DNA of 64,000 bases from Didemnitutus sp047777955 (GCF_047777955.1 NZ_CP180537.1:1860001-1924000); one strand, 5' to 3'. Positions 9,603 through 19,072 are shown, counted from the stretch's first letter. Notes: a model not told the origin generated them from the sequence alone. Translations and numbers: made by a program.

Positions 9603-11242
9603 TCAGTGCTGGTGGAGGAATTCGGCGCTGTTCACGAGGGCCCACGCGACGTCGAGGGCGGCGCGGCGCGGCGGCTTGGACGCGCGCAGGTGCGCCGTGA
9701 CGACGGCGCGCTCCGCTGCCGTGGGCGGGCGCGCGAGGAAGGTGAGGAAGAGCTCGTCGACGGGTTGCGGGCGGCGGAGGAGCGCCGCGAGCGCGGGACC
9801 CTGCTCGAGCTTGCGCTGCACGTGGGTGGAGTTGAGCAGGTGGAGGCGCTGGGCGGCGGTGACGGTGGACGTGCGCTCGGCGGCCTCGCCGGTGTCGCGG
9901 GCGGGGCGGCCGAATTTTTCCAGGAAACCGCTCGTGATGCTGCCGTCGGGGAGGGCGATGGCGCGCTGCTCGGCGGGGATGAAGGTGAACGGCTCGGGAA
10001 TCGCGCTGGTGTAGCTCTCGTGCGTGCCGGTGATCTGGTTGAGCGCGTCGATCAGCACCTCGGCGTCGAGCCGGCGCGGGGCGTAGAAGGCGAAGTGGGC
10101 CTCGGCGCACGGGTCGTCGGTGGGCGCGAGCGAGGAGCGCTGGTAGGTTTGGGAGGTGAGGATCTCGCGGAGCAGCGCGCGCAGGTCGTAGTGCGAGGCG
10201 ACGAGGGTGGCGGCGAGGTGATCGAGCAGGGCGGCGTTCGCGGGCGGGTTGTCGGGGCGGAAGTCGTCGACCGGTTGGACGATGCCGCGCCCGAGGAGCC
10301 AGGCCCAGAGACGGTTGGCCAGGGCGCGGGCGAAGGCGGGGTTGTCGGGACGGAGCAGCCACTCGGCGAAGGCGTCGCGCGGATCGGCGTCGGGGGCGAG
10401 CGTGGCGGGCGAGCCGTCGGGAAAACGGAGGACGGTGGCGGGGCGTGGGAGGGTGGGATCGAAGAAGACGATCTCCTCCTTCCATTCGCGGGTGGCCTTG
10501 TAGCTGAGCTGGGAAAAAACGGGGCGAAGGCATCGAGCCGGCCGGCGGGCCACGATTCGATGCGGGTGCCGAGGAAGGTGAGCGCGACGACGCGGGCGAG
10601 GCCGGCGGGCTGGCGGTTGGCGGCGGCGCGCCAGAAGTTGGCGGGGCCGACGCGGAAGTTGCTGCCGTTGGCGGTGAGCAGCTCGCGGGCGAACTGGTCG
10701 AGCGGCAGGCCGTCGTGCATGGCGTCGCGGATCCAGCGATGGTAGCACTGGGCGGCGTTGGGCCAGAGGTTGACGGGAAATTCGGCCTTCACGCGCAGCA
10801 CGTCGCTCCAGCGCATCGCCCAGTAGTCGGCAAACTCCTCGCGGCCCAGCAGCTGGTCGATGAGCGCGGCGCGCTTGTCCGGCGCACGCTCGGCGAGGAA
10901 GGCGCGCGCCTCGTCCGCCGTGGGCAGCGTGCCGATGACGTCCAGGTAGGCGCGGCGCAGGAAGACGGCGTCGCTGCACGGGACGGCCGGTGTCAGCCCG
11001 AGGGCGGCGAGATCCGCGAGCACGAGGTCGTCGAGACGCGAGCGGGGCGTCGCGGTCTCCGTCGTTTCAAAAGGCTCCACCGGCGCGGCGGTCGCCGGGG
11101 ACGGGGAGCTTGCGATTGCGGGACCGGCCACGGCCAAGGCGAGAGCGAGCCGGAGGCCGGTGCGGCGGAGCGGGGAAGAAAAGGGGGCGAGTTCACGGCG
11201 AACCGGAAACGCGCGGCGCGTGGGGCGCGCAGATGCCATCAT
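9603..11242 (-). CDS. DUF1549/DUF1553 protein, frameshifted in the middle
   Basis: Start MMASARPTRR with a signal peptide (GLRLALALAVAGPAIA). The N-terminal half is DUF1549 (FLRRAYLDVIGTLPT, KRAALIDQLLGREEFADYWA, WPNAAQCYHRWIRDAM). The C-terminal half is DUF1553 (AEWLLRPDNPAFARALANRLW, then VQPVDDFRPDNPPAN, and a TSQTYQRSS motif). The two halves lie in different frames and join if one base is added to the G run 10521-10524 (...LDAFAP then VFSQLSYK...). The usual N-terminal cytochrome-c (PSCyt1) part is absent. It is the first gene of the operon with DUF1501 and PPC, and diverges from the RidA-like gene across 135 bases that should hold both promoters. Confidence 0.8.
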
Positions 11243-11377
11243 GACGCCCGGGCGTTATGCCGGCTACGCATGGCCTGGGCAAAGCATGGCGTCTTATAGC
11301 GCGTATTGCCGGAGGTGTTGAGTCACGTGCGGCTCGCGGCGGGGTAACTCGCCGGCGGAGACGGCGTCACAGCTCGC

Positions 11378-12486
11378 ATGCCCCCTTTTGCGAGTGCGAC
11401 GCCGTTCCCCGTCCCTGCCACGTCCGCCTCGCGTCCGGTGCCCGAGTCGTGCTGGACCGAATGGCCGCGTGCCGGTGAAGCGGCGGGCGTCACCTTCCGG
11501 CGGCTGGCGGAGCGGATCGCGGCGACGCGGGCGACGGTGGTGGCCTTGTTCGTCTACGGGGCGGTCGATCGGGCCGGAGAGCGCGAGGCCGCGCTGCGGG
11601 CGGGGTGGGGCGAGGTGAATTTTCCCGTGACGTGGATCGAGTGCGCGGCGTGCGACGGAGCGGAGCTGGCCGGCGTGCAGGCGCTGGGGTGGCACGGGAC
11701 GGCGGTGGAGCGCCTCCGCGTCGGCGGACGCGTCGTCGGCTCGGTGGCCGATGACGGCGCCGCGCGGCATCTGTGGCTCGGCGGCGTCGCGCCGCGAGCG
11801 CTGATGCTGCCGAAGGCGGCGCAGGTGCAGCAGATGTTCGCCGAGGCGGAGCTGGCGCTCGACCTGGCGGGATTCGAGCTCGGTGACGTCGTGCGGACGT
11901 GGTTCTACAACGACGACATCCTGGCGTGGTATGGCGATTTCAACCGGGTGCGCACGGCGCACTACGCCGGCGTGCGGTGGCGGTCGGGATCGCTGCCGGC
12001 GAGCACGGGCATCGGGGCGCGCAACCGCACCGGCGCGGCGCTCGAGGTGGCGGGACGGGCCTGGCGCCCGAAAGGGGGAACGCGCTGCTGACGCCGCGGG
12101 AGATTGCCTCGCCCCGGCAATGCCCGGCGCCGGCTTACGGCAGTTCGTTCAGCCGCGCGATGGAAGTCCCGGTGGGCGACCGGCGGTGGCTGACGGTGTC
12201 GGGCACGGCGAGCATCCATCCGGACGGCCGCACGGCGTGGGTGGGCGACGTGCGGCGCCAGGTCGACCTCACGATGGAAGTCGTGGCGGCGATCCTGCAC
12301 TCGCGCGGCATGGACTGGCGGCACGTCACGCGGGCGACGGCGTATCACCGGCACGCGGCGGACGTGCGGCATTTCCAGGCCTGGCAGGCCGAGCACGCGC
12401 AGGAAGCGCTGCCGGTGGTGAACACGGCGAGCGTGGTGTGCCGCGACGATCTGCTGTTCGAGATCGAGGTCGACGCGGTGGCGTGA
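11378..12486 (+). CDS. RidA/YjgF-fold protein resembling FkbO/Hyg5-type chorismatases, frameshifted
   Basis: About 369 residues after repair of the G run 12074-12078 (one base short; joins WRPKGG to NALLTPREIASP). The C-terminal third is clearly RidA/YjgF-like: WLTVSGTASIHPDG, VGDVRRQVDLTMEVVAAIL, MDWRHVTRATAY, then NTASVVCRDDLLFEIEVDAVA. The front half carries DVVRTWFYNDDILAWYGDFNRVR and STGIGA. A long two-module protein of this kind resembles chorismatases, which cleave chorismate and share the RidA fold, but also uncharacterised 'translation initiation inhibitor' proteins. I cannot confirm the catalytic residues. It stands alone and is convergent with sucD. Confidence 0.6.
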
Positions 12487-12649
12487 GGGCGAGGCGAGGA
12501 GGCTGGGTTGCCCGCGAAGCACGTGAACGGGCGCGAAAGGGTTTCGCTGGATCGCCACGGCCCGCGGCGCGGGCCTCGCGATGTCCGGGATGCCGAGCTA
12601 CGGTGGCTGGGCTGGTTTGCGAGTGGGCGCGGGATGGGCGGGCACGAAA

Positions 12650-12675
12650 AAGGCCGGGCATTGCGGCCCGGCCTT
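12650..12675 (-). terminator. Intrinsic terminator of sucCD
   Basis: Perfect 10-bp G+C-rich arms (12650-12659 and 12666-12675) enclose a 6-nt loop. On the minus strand the stem is followed by TTTTTCG. It lies 26 bases beyond the sucD stop codon. Confidence 0.75.
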
Positions 12676-12700
12676 CGTGAGTGAGTGGCGACGTTCGCGA

Positions 12701-13624
12701 TTAGGCGAGTTTGACGCCGAGGCGCTTGGCGGAGCGCTCGAGGGCGTCGGCCATGTCGGAGGGCGTGACCGCGACTTCGATGCCGCATTCCTGGAAGACG
12801 GCGATCTTGGCGGCGGCGGTGTCCTCGGCGCCGCCGACGACCGCGCCAGCGTGGCCCATGCGGCGGCCCTTGGGGGCGGTCGCACCGGCGATGAAGCCCG
12901 CGACGGGCTTCTTGCAGTGGGCCTTGATCCAGCGCGCGGCCTCGACTTCGGCGCTGCCGCCGATTTCGCCGATCATGATGATGCCCCAGGTGTCGGGGTC
13001 TTCATTGAAGAGCTTGATGACGTCGAGGTGCGAGGTGCCGTTGACGGGGTCGCCGCCGATGCCGACGGAGGTCGACTGGCCGATGCCTTTCGAGGTGAGT
13101 TGGAACACCGCCTCGTAGGTGAGCGTGCCGGAGCGGGAGACGACGCCGACGTGGCCCTTCTTGTGAATGTAGCCGGGAGCGATGCCGATGCGGCAGCCGC
13201 CGTTCGAGTCCTTGCCGGCGCCGGGCGTGACGATGCCAGGGCAGTTCGGGCCGATGAGGCGGGTCTTCTTGCCCTGCATGGCGCGCTTCACCTGGATCAT
13301 GTCGCGGATCGGAATGCCTTCCGTGATCGCGACGCAGAGGTCGAGGTTGGCGTCGACGCCCTCGAGGATGGCGTCGGCGGCGAAGGGCGGCGGGACGAAC
13401 ACCGCGGAGGCGGTCGCGCCGGTGGCGGCGACGGCGTCGGCGACGGTGTTGAAGATCGGAACCTTGTGGGAGCCGTGTTCGAAGAACTGGCCGCCCTTGC
13501 CCGGCGTGACGCCGGCGACGATGGCGGAGCCGTAGTCGAGGGAGAGCTTGGTGTGACGACCGCCGAACTCGCCGGTGATGCCCTGGACGAGAACCTTGGT
13601 CTTTTCGTTAACGATGATGGACAT
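12701..13624 (-). CDS. sucD: Succinyl-CoA synthetase (ADP-forming) alpha subunit
   Basis: 307 residues, slightly longer than the usual 290. It carries the CoA-binding Rossmann start (VLVQGITGEFGGRHT), GPNCPGIVTPG, GVVSRSGTLTYE, and the GHAGAVVGG loop whose His is the phosphorylated residue in this family. With SucC it interconverts succinyl-CoA and succinate with nucleotide phosphorylation in the TCA cycle, in the cytoplasm. It is downstream of sucC on the same strand across a 102-bp gap filled by an inverted repeat (13635-13716), and is followed by a clear terminator. No Shine-Dalgarno sequence precedes the ATG. Confidence 0.95.
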   Translation of the reverse strand: MSIIVNEKTKVLVQGITGEFGGRHTKLSLDYGSAIVAGVTPGKGGQFFEHGSHKVPIFNTVADAVAATGATASAVFVPPPFAADAILEGVDANLDLCVAITEGIPIRDMIQVKRAMQGKKTRLIGPNCPGIVTPGAGKDSNGGCRIGIAPGYIHKKGHVGVVSRSGTLTYEAVFQLTSKGIGQSTSVGIGGDPVNGTSHLDVIKLFNEDPDTWGIIMIGEIGGSAEVEAARWIKAHCKKPVAGFIAGATAPKGRRMGHAGAVVGGAEDTAAAKIAVFQECGIEVAVTPSDMADALERSAKRLGVKLA

Positions 13625-13634
13625 TGCTGAAGGA

Positions 13635-13716
13635 GTTGAGAGTTGAGGGTTGAGAGTTGAGAGAGGCGGGTTGGTGGAGGCTTGGGGCTCTCAACACTCA
13701 ACTCTCATCTCTCAAC
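13635..13716. repeat. Long imperfect inverted repeat of TTGAGAG units between sucC and sucD
   Basis: Two 29-base arms (13635-13663 and 13688-13716), each built from iterations of GTTGAGAG/TTGAG, are nearly complementary and separated by 24 bases. Transcribed, this would fold into a long hairpin between sucC and sucD. The same unit recurs in the gap at 28155-28223, so it is a dispersed repeat family and not specific to this operon. Confidence 0.7.
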
Positions 13717-13726
13717 GGCTCGGAGC

Positions 13727-14908
13727 TCAGGCGACGAGTTTGACGATCTTCTGGGCGGCGTCGGCCATGGTGTCGGCGGACTCGATCTTGAGGCCGGACT
13801 CGGCGAGGGTCTTCTTGCCCGCGGCGACGTTGTTGCCTTCGAGGCGGACGACGAGCGGGATCTTGAGGCCGAGCTCGCGGGCCGCGGCGACGACGCCGGT
13901 GGCGATCGTGTTGCAGTCCATGATGCCGCCGAAGATGTTCACGAGGATGCCCTTCACGTTCGGGTCGGTGAGGATGATGCGGAAGGCCGCCTGCACCTGG
14001 TCCTTCGAGGCGCCGCCGCCGACGTCGAGGAAGTTGGCGGGGTTGCCGCCAAAGTGCTTGATGATGTCCATCGTGCTCATCGCGAGGCCGGCGCCGTTCA
14101 CCAAGCAGGCAATGTTGCCGTCGAGCGCGATGTAGCTGAGGTTGTATTTCGAGGCTTCGATTTCCTTGGAATCCTCTTCGTTGAGGTCGCGGAGATCGAC
14201 GATGTCCTTGTGGCGGAAGAGCGCGTTGTCGTCGAAGGAGACCTTGGCGTCGAGCGCGAGGACTTCGCCGGCGGGCGTCGTGATGAGCGGGTTGACCTCG
14301 ACCATGGAGGCGTCGGTCTCCCACCACATGCGGTAGAGATTCGTGATGAGCTTCACCGCGTTCTTGAAGTAGTCGCCGGTGAAGCCGAGTTGGAAGGCGA
14401 GCTGGCGCGCCTGGTAGCCCTGGAGGCCGACGGCGGGGTCGACGAAGATCTTGAAGATCTTCTCCGGCGTCTCGTGCGCGACCTTCTCGATTTCGACGCC
14501 GCCCTCGGTCGAGGCGACGATGACGGGCTTCGAGGTGTTACGGTCGAGGAGGATCGCGAGGTAGTATTCCTTCGAGATGTCCGCGGCCTTGGTGAAGTAG
14601 ATCGTCTGGACCTTGCGGCCGGCGGCGCCGGTCTGGGCGGTCACGAGCGTGTTGCCATACATCTTGTTGGCGTAGTCGAGCGCCTCGGACTTGGTCTTGG
14701 CGAACTTGACGCCACCCTTGAAGCCGTCGGTGAACGTGCCTTTGCCACGGCCGCCGGCGTGGATCTGGGATTTGACGACGAACGGGGCTTCGCCCAGCGC
14801 GGACAGCGCGGACTCGAACTCGGCGGGCGAACGGGCGGGCACGCCCTTCGGCACCGGCACCCCGTATTTTTCGAACAAGGCTTTGGCCTGATACTCGTGA
14901 ATGTTCAT
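13727..14908 (-). CDS. sucC: Succinyl-CoA synthetase (ADP-forming) beta subunit
   Basis: 393 residues, normal length. Start MNIHEYQAKALFEKYGVPVPKG at 14908. ATP-grasp features are visible: VVKSQIHAGGRGKG, then VEVNPLITT and the Mg-binding EVNPL region, LALDAKVSFDDNALFR, and the C-terminal CoA-ligase-like domain (NFLDVGGGASKDQV, GIMDCNTIATGVV). Partner of SucD. The 205 bases upstream separate it from the divergent CII-like gene and should contain its promoter. Confidence 0.95.
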   Translation of the reverse strand: MNIHEYQAKALFEKYGVPVPKGVPARSPAEFESALSALGEAPFVVKSQIHAGGRGKGTFTDGFKGGVKFAKTKSEALDYANKMYGNTLVTAQTGAAGRKVQTIYFTKAADISKEYYLAILLDRNTSKPVIVASTEGGVEIEKVAHETPEKIFKIFVDPAVGLQGYQARQLAFQLGFTGDYFKNAVKLITNLYRMWWETDASMVEVNPLITTPAGEVLALDAKVSFDDNALFRHKDIVDLRDLNEEDSKEIEASKYNLSYIALDGNIACLVNGAGLAMSTMDIIKHFGGNPANFLDVGGGASKDQVQAAFRIILTDPNVKGILVNIFGGIMDCNTIATGVVAAARELGLKIPLVVRLEGNNVAAGKKTLAESGLKIESADTMADAAQKIVKLVA

Positions 14909-15113
14909 GGGAAAAGAGGCGTTTTTTAAGCCACAAAACCCCGCCGAAAGACACCTAAAAGATGCCGCGTCCCTTGCCTGAAACGCATCATAAGCCACCC
15001 GGGGCGCTCCCGTAAGCGGAGCATAAGGCGCGGTTGCGACGCCGCCGTCAGGTGACGCAGCCGCGTCCGGTCGGTGATTGCGTTGCGCGCCCCGCTCCGC
15101 AAGATGCTCGACC

Positions 15114-15605
15114 ATGCATTCCCACGAGCTGCTCAAGGAAGTGCTCAAGAAGACCAGCGCGAAACAGATCGCAGGCGATATGGGCCTGTCGCTCTCGCTC
15201 ATCTACAAGTGGGCCGAGCCGCCCGCCGATGAGACCGGCAGCGGTGCGAACAACCCCCTCGATCGCATCGAGCAGCTGCTCAAGATCACCAACGACACCC
15301 GCATCGCCCAGTGGGTGTGCGAGCGCGCCGGCGGCTTCTTCATCACCAATCCGAAGCACAAGCCCCACGACATCAATCTCATCCCCTCGACGAACAACAT
15401 CGTGCAGGAGTTCGCCGACATGCTGGGCGTCATCGCCGTGGCCGCCGCCGACAACCAGATCACCAAGGAGGAGGCCAAGGCCATCCGCCGCCGGTGGGAG
15501 GACCTGAAGAGCGTCACCGAGGGCTTCGTGCGCGCGTGCGAAGAGGGCAACTTCATCGCCCTGAAACAGGAAGCGACCGCGCGGGACGCGAAGGCGCAGG
15601 GCTGA
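15114..15605 (+). CDS. CII-like DNA-binding protein (phage CP76/CII family)
   Basis: 163 residues from the ATG at 15114. The front (LKEVLKKTSAKQIAGDMGLSL, then SLIYKWAEPP) is a helix-turn-helix, and the rest (NPLDRIEQLLKIT, IAQWVCERAGGFFI, NNIVQEFADML, ITKEEAKAIRRRWEDLKSV) matches the layout of the phage regulatory protein CII/CP76 family, which is also common as single chromosomal genes in Gram-negative bacteria. There are no phage genes around it. It is divergent from sucC and convergent with rph. A role as transcription regulator is inferred; targets are unknown. Confidence 0.75.
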   Translation: MHSHELLKEVLKKTSAKQIAGDMGLSLSLIYKWAEPPADETGSGANNPLDRIEQLLKITNDTRIAQWVCERAGGFFITNPKHKPHDINLIPSTNNIVQEFADMLGVIAVAAADNQITKEEAKAIRRRWEDLKSVTEGFVRACEEGNFIALKQEATARDAKAQG

Positions 15606-15766
15606 GCGCCGCACTGGCGCGCACGCTTTTTTCCAAGGGCAACGGTCGGCTCGCGGGGCGGGCGCACCGCCGCGCCTCCGTCGGCGCCTTCGATGCGCGC
15701 GCTGTCACGGCAATAGCGCGGATATGTCCGAGACCTGTCGCCTCAGGCGCGGCGCCGCGGCCGCGC

Positions 15767-16516
15767 TCAGAACTTCAGCAGCTGCTTGGCGAGGAACGCC
15801 GACTGGATGCCGGCGAGCTCCTGCAGGCCCTTGCGGGCGAGGCCGAGCAGGCCGTCGAGCTCCTCCTGCGAGAACGTCGCCTCCTCGCCCGTGCCCTGCA
15901 CCTCGACGAACTGGCCCTTGCCGGTCATGACGACGTTGAAGTCGACCGCCGCGTCCTTGTCCTCGATGTAGTTCAGGTCGAGCAACTGCTGGCCGTTGAA
16001 GAGGCCGACGCTGACGGCGGCGACGGAGTCGATGAGCGGGTTCTCGGCAATTTTCTTCGCGTCGAGCAGCTTCTGGATGGCGAGGCGCGCGGCGAGGTAG
16101 GCGCCGGTGATCGACGCCGTGCGCGTGCCGCCGTCGGCCTGGAGGACGTCGCAGTCGATCCAGAGCGTGTTGTCGCCCAGTTTTTGGAGATCGATGACGG
16201 CGCGCAGCGAGCGGCCGATGAGGCGCTGGATCTCGACGGTGCGGCCGTCGATTTTGCCCTTCGAGATGTCGCGTGCCTTGCGGTCGTGCGTCGAGTAGGG
16301 GAGCATCGAATACTCCGCCGTCAGCCAGCCGCCGGTGACGCCCTGCTGGCGCATCCACGAGGGAACCTTGGGTTCGATGGTGGCGGCGCAGATGACGCGC
16401 GTGTGGCCGAAGCCGATGAGCACGGAGCCCGAGGCGTGGGGGGCGATGTTGGCCTCGAGGGTGATGGGGCGCAGCTGGTCGGGTTTGCGGCCGTCGGGGC
16501 GCGAGGAGGTGGACAT
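15767..16516 (-). CDS. rph: Ribonuclease PH
   Basis: 249 residues, typical. It contains RPDGRKPDQLRPI, VICAATIEPKVPSWMR, GWLTAEYSMLPYSTHDR, GRTVEIQRLIGRSLRAV, IDCDVLQADGGTRTASITGA and the C-terminal EVQGTGEEATFS, all RNase PH signatures. It is a phosphate-dependent 3'-5' exonuclease that trims tRNA 3' ends. Last gene of the minus-strand kdsC-lptCAB-hprK run, 88 bases after hprK. Confidence 0.95.
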   Translation of the reverse strand: MSTSSRPDGRKPDQLRPITLEANIAPHASGSVLIGFGHTRVICAATIEPKVPSWMRQQGVTGGWLTAEYSMLPYSTHDRKARDISKGKIDGRTVEIQRLIGRSLRAVIDLQKLGDNTLWIDCDVLQADGGTRTASITGAYLAARLAIQKLLDAKKIAENPLIDSVAAVSVGLFNGQQLLDLNYIEDKDAAVDFNVVMTGKGQFVEVQGTGEEATFSQEELDGLLGLARKGLQELAGIQSAFLAKQLLKF

Positions 16517-16604
16517 GTTGATGTCAGCACACGCGCGCGGCGCGATGGGGGCAAGGCCGGAAGCGGGCGGGTGACGCGGCGGGCGGCGGCGACGGGGCGC
16601 GCGC

Positions 16605-17654
16605 TCAGCTCGGGTTCTCGGGCGGCTCCTCGTCCTCGGGGAATTCCTGGGGCAGGAGCGGCGCGCGCGATTCGGCGGCGATGCGATGCGTGGTGGTCTT
16701 CTGCGCCTGCTGCTCCTGCATGTGCGCGATGAGGCGGTTGTTGAAGGTCTGCGCCGGATCGTGGCCCATCTTCTTCAGGGCCTGCACCATCGCGGCGACC
16801 TCGATCAGGCGCGCGATGTCGCGGCCGGGGCGGACGTAGAATTCGATGTGCGGCACCTTGATGCCGAGGATCTCGTAATAGTTCTCCTCGAGGCCGGTGC
16901 GCTCCTCCACGACCTCGGGGCTCCATTCCTTGAGGGTGACGACCAGGTCGATGCGCTTCTCGAGGCGGATGCTTTTCACGCCGAACATCTCGGCGATGTT
17001 GATGATGCCGATGCCGCGGCACTCCATGTAGCCGCGATTGAGCTCGCGCGAGCTGGCGGTGAGCTCGCGCTCGTCGACCAGGCGGATGCAGGTGAGGTCG
17101 TCGGCGACGAGCGAGTGGCCGCGCTCGATCAGGGCGAGGGCGCACTCGGATTTGCCGATGCCGGAGTCGCCGCGGATCATCACGCCGATGCCCTTGATGT
17201 CGAGGGTGGTGGCGTGCTCGGTGCCGGAGGGGGCGAACTCGTTGTCGACGCACAGCGTGGCGGCGTTCACGAAATTCATCGTGATCATCGGCGTGCGGAA
17301 GATCGGCAGGTGCATCTCCTGCGAGACCGCGAGCATGGGGTGCGTGGCGTTGTAGTTGCGCGTGAGCACGAGGCAGGGGATGCCGCGCTTCACCATCTCC
17401 TGGAAAATGATGATCTGCTGCCGCTGCGAGAGCGTCTTCAGGAAGGTCATCTCCGCCGCGCCGAGCACCTGAATGCGCTTCATCGCGAAATATTTGAAGA
17501 AGCCCGTGAGCGCGAGCGAGGGGCGGTTGATCGAGCCCTCCTTGATCAGCCGGTGCAGGCCCTCGCCGCCGGTGATGAGCTCGAGCTGGAGCTTGTCACG
17601 GTAGGTCTCGTAGAAATGCGCGACGGTGATGCCGGCGATGGCTTTGGTGGGCAT
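16605..17654 (-). CDS. hprK: HPr kinase/phosphorylase
   Basis: 349 residues from the ATG at 17654 (MPTKAIAGITVAHFYETY). The N-terminal domain has the usual LTGFFKYFAMKRIQVLG and QEMVKRGIPCLVLTRN segments. The kinase domain carries the P-loop GDSGIGKS near residues 160-167, LVADDLTCIR, EcRGIGIINIAEMFG and the signature around VPHIEFYVRPGRDIARLIE. The C-terminal tail (after KKMGHD) is longer than usual and acidic. HprK phosphorylates or dephosphorylates HPr (Ser) or a related protein. No ptsH or ptsN is next to it. The lptB-rpoN-hpf-ptsN arrangement of Proteobacteria is missing the middle genes here. Confidence 0.93.
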   Translation of the reverse strand: MPTKAIAGITVAHFYETYRDKLQLELITGGEGLHRLIKEGSINRPSLALTGFFKYFAMKRIQVLGAAEMTFLKTLSQRQQIIIFQEMVKRGIPCLVLTRNYNATHPMLAVSQEMHLPIFRTPMITMNFVNAATLCVDNEFAPSGTEHATTLDIKGIGVMIRGDSGIGKSECALALIERGHSLVADDLTCIRLVDERELTASSRELNRGYMECRGIGIINIAEMFGVKSIRLEKRIDLVVTLKEWSPEVVEERTGLEENYYEILGIKVPHIEFYVRPGRDIARLIEVAAMVQALKKMGHDPAQTFNNRLIAHMQEQQAQKTTTHRIAAESRAPLLPQEFPEDEEPPENPS

Positions 17655-17777
17655 GGGGGACGGCGGAAGTAGCGGGTAACGGGTAGTGAGTAGGGGAAGA
17701 GACGCTGCGGAACAAGCTCGCGCTCGCGGCAAACGCTCGAGGCGGACTCCGCGCTCCCCGCGACCCACTCCTCGCGA

Positions 17778-18527
17778 CTAAAGGTTGAAATCCTTGCCCA
17801 GATACAGCTCGCGGGCCTGCGGGTCGTTGATGAGGAACTCGCCGGTGCCCTCGGTCATGACCTTGCCGCGGTGGATGATGTAGCCGCGGTCGACGATGCG
17901 CAGGGTCTCGCGCACGTTGTGGTCGGTGATGAGCACGCCGATGCCGCGGGAGCGGAGCTCGAGGATGATCTTCTGCACCTCGGCGACGGAGATCGGGTCG
18001 ACGCCGGCGAAGGGCTCGTCCATGAGCAGGAAGCGCGGGCGCGTCACCAACGCGCGGGCGATCTCGAGGCGGCGGCGCTCGCCGCCGGACAGCGTGTAGG
18101 CGGGCTGGTCGGCGAGGTGGCCGATGCTCAGCTCGTCGAGGTGGTGCTTCACCAGGGCGGCGCGATCGCGGGACGACACGCCGCGCAGCGTCTCGACGAT
18201 GGCGAGGATGTTCTCGGCCACGGTGAGCTTGCGGAAGATCGACGCCTCTTGCGGCAGGTAGCCGACGCCGAGCCGCGCGCGGCGGTGCATGCGGAGGTGG
18301 GTGGCGTCCTGGCCGTTGATGAAGACGCGGCCGCCGGTCGCGGGCACGAGGCCGACGACCATGTAGAACGTCGTGGTCTTGCCCGCACCGTTCGGGCCGA
18401 GGAGGCCGACGACCTCGCCGGCCTTCACGCGGATGGCGACGCCGTTCACGACCGTTCGCGGGCCGTAGGTTTTCACCAGGCCCTCGGTGTGGATCTCGAA
18501 ATGCTCGGGCGCGACGGCGGTGCTCAC
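17778..18527 (-). CDS. lptB: LPS export ABC transporter ATP-binding protein LptB
   Basis: 249 residues, normal size. GTG start overlaps the lptA stop as GTGA. Walker A is GPNGAGKTT, signature LSGGERRRLEIARAL, Walker B FLLMDEPFAGVDP, and the H-loop is ITDHNVRETL. VGYLPQEASIFRKLTV is characteristic of LptB rather than generic ABC ATPases. It powers extraction of LPS from the inner membrane with LptFG (not in this window) and LptC/LptA. Confidence 0.95.
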   Translation of the reverse strand: MSTAVAPEHFEIHTEGLVKTYGPRTVVNGVAIRVKAGEVVGLLGPNGAGKTTTFYMVVGLVPATGGRVFINGQDATHLRMHRRARLGVGYLPQEASIFRKLTVAENILAIVETLRGVSSRDRAALVKHHLDELSIGHLADQPAYTLSGGERRRLEIARALVTRPRFLLMDEPFAGVDPISVAEVQKIILELRSRGIGVLITDHNVRETLRIVDRGYIIHRGKVMTEGTGEFLINDPQARELYLGKDFNL

Positions 18528-19072
18528 GGCTGCTTCGGCGTCTCGGGTGCGCCTTCGACCTTCTTGTCCTTGTCGAAACCGAGGTCCTTCACCGGCGGGC
18601 CGACGATGCGCACGTTGGTGCCGCGCACCTGGCGCTCGCCGCGGAGGAGGAGGAGCTCGTCGCCGGTCCAGGTCCAGCCCACGCCGCGGTCGGTGACGAC
18701 GGGGCGGTCGCTGAGGGTGATCTTGTCGTCGCCGGGGAGGACGACGGCCTTGCCGCAGGCGGCCTCGCGGTCGCCCTGCACGATGTGGACGCTGCCGGTC
18801 GCGACCAGCGACTTGAAGCGCTCGACCTTGCCGATCGTGGCGCCCGGATCGCCCTTGGCGCGGAAGGCCACGACCTCGAGCCGGTCGCAGGTCAGCTTGA
18901 GATTCGTGCCGGTGACGATGACGTTGCCCTCGAAGATCGACGTCGTCTCCGCATCGGTGCTCTTCATGTCGAGTTTCTGGCTCTCGATCACGGTCGGCTG
19001 GGTCTCGGCGTTTTGCGCGAGGAGCGGGCCGGCGAGCGCGGCGAGGAGGAGAGCGAGGCGAGGCAGCGTCAT
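18524..19072 (-). CDS. lptA: LptA-like periplasmic LPS bridge protein
   Basis: 182 residues from ATG at 19072, with a signal peptide (MTLPRLALLLAALAGPLLAQ). The body has the OstA/LptA pattern: ESQKLDMKSTDAETTSIFEGNV, LKLTCDRLEVV, SVHIVQGDREAACGKAVVLP, then KITLSDRPVV. The ATG overlaps the stop of the upstream LptC-like gene (ATGA) and its own stop overlaps lptB. This position between an LptC-like protein and LptB makes the assignment firm even though the sequence is divergent. Confidence 0.85.
   Translation of the reverse strand: MTLPRLALLLAALAGPLLAQNAETQPTVIESQKLDMKSTDAETTSIFEGNVIVTGTNLKLTCDRLEVVAFRAKGDPGATIGKVERFKSLVATGSVHIVQGDREAACGKAVVLPGDDKITLSDRPVVTDRGVGWTWTGDELLLLRGERQVRGTNVRIVGPPVKDLGFDKDKKVEGAPETPKQP

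Noticed and set aside
6074..10745. Plus-strand frames of 379-699 codons opposite the DUF1501/PPC/DUF1553 operon
   Set aside because: The minus-strand genes are clear families; the plus frames are Gly/Glu/Arg-rich antisense translations, as expected at this G+C.
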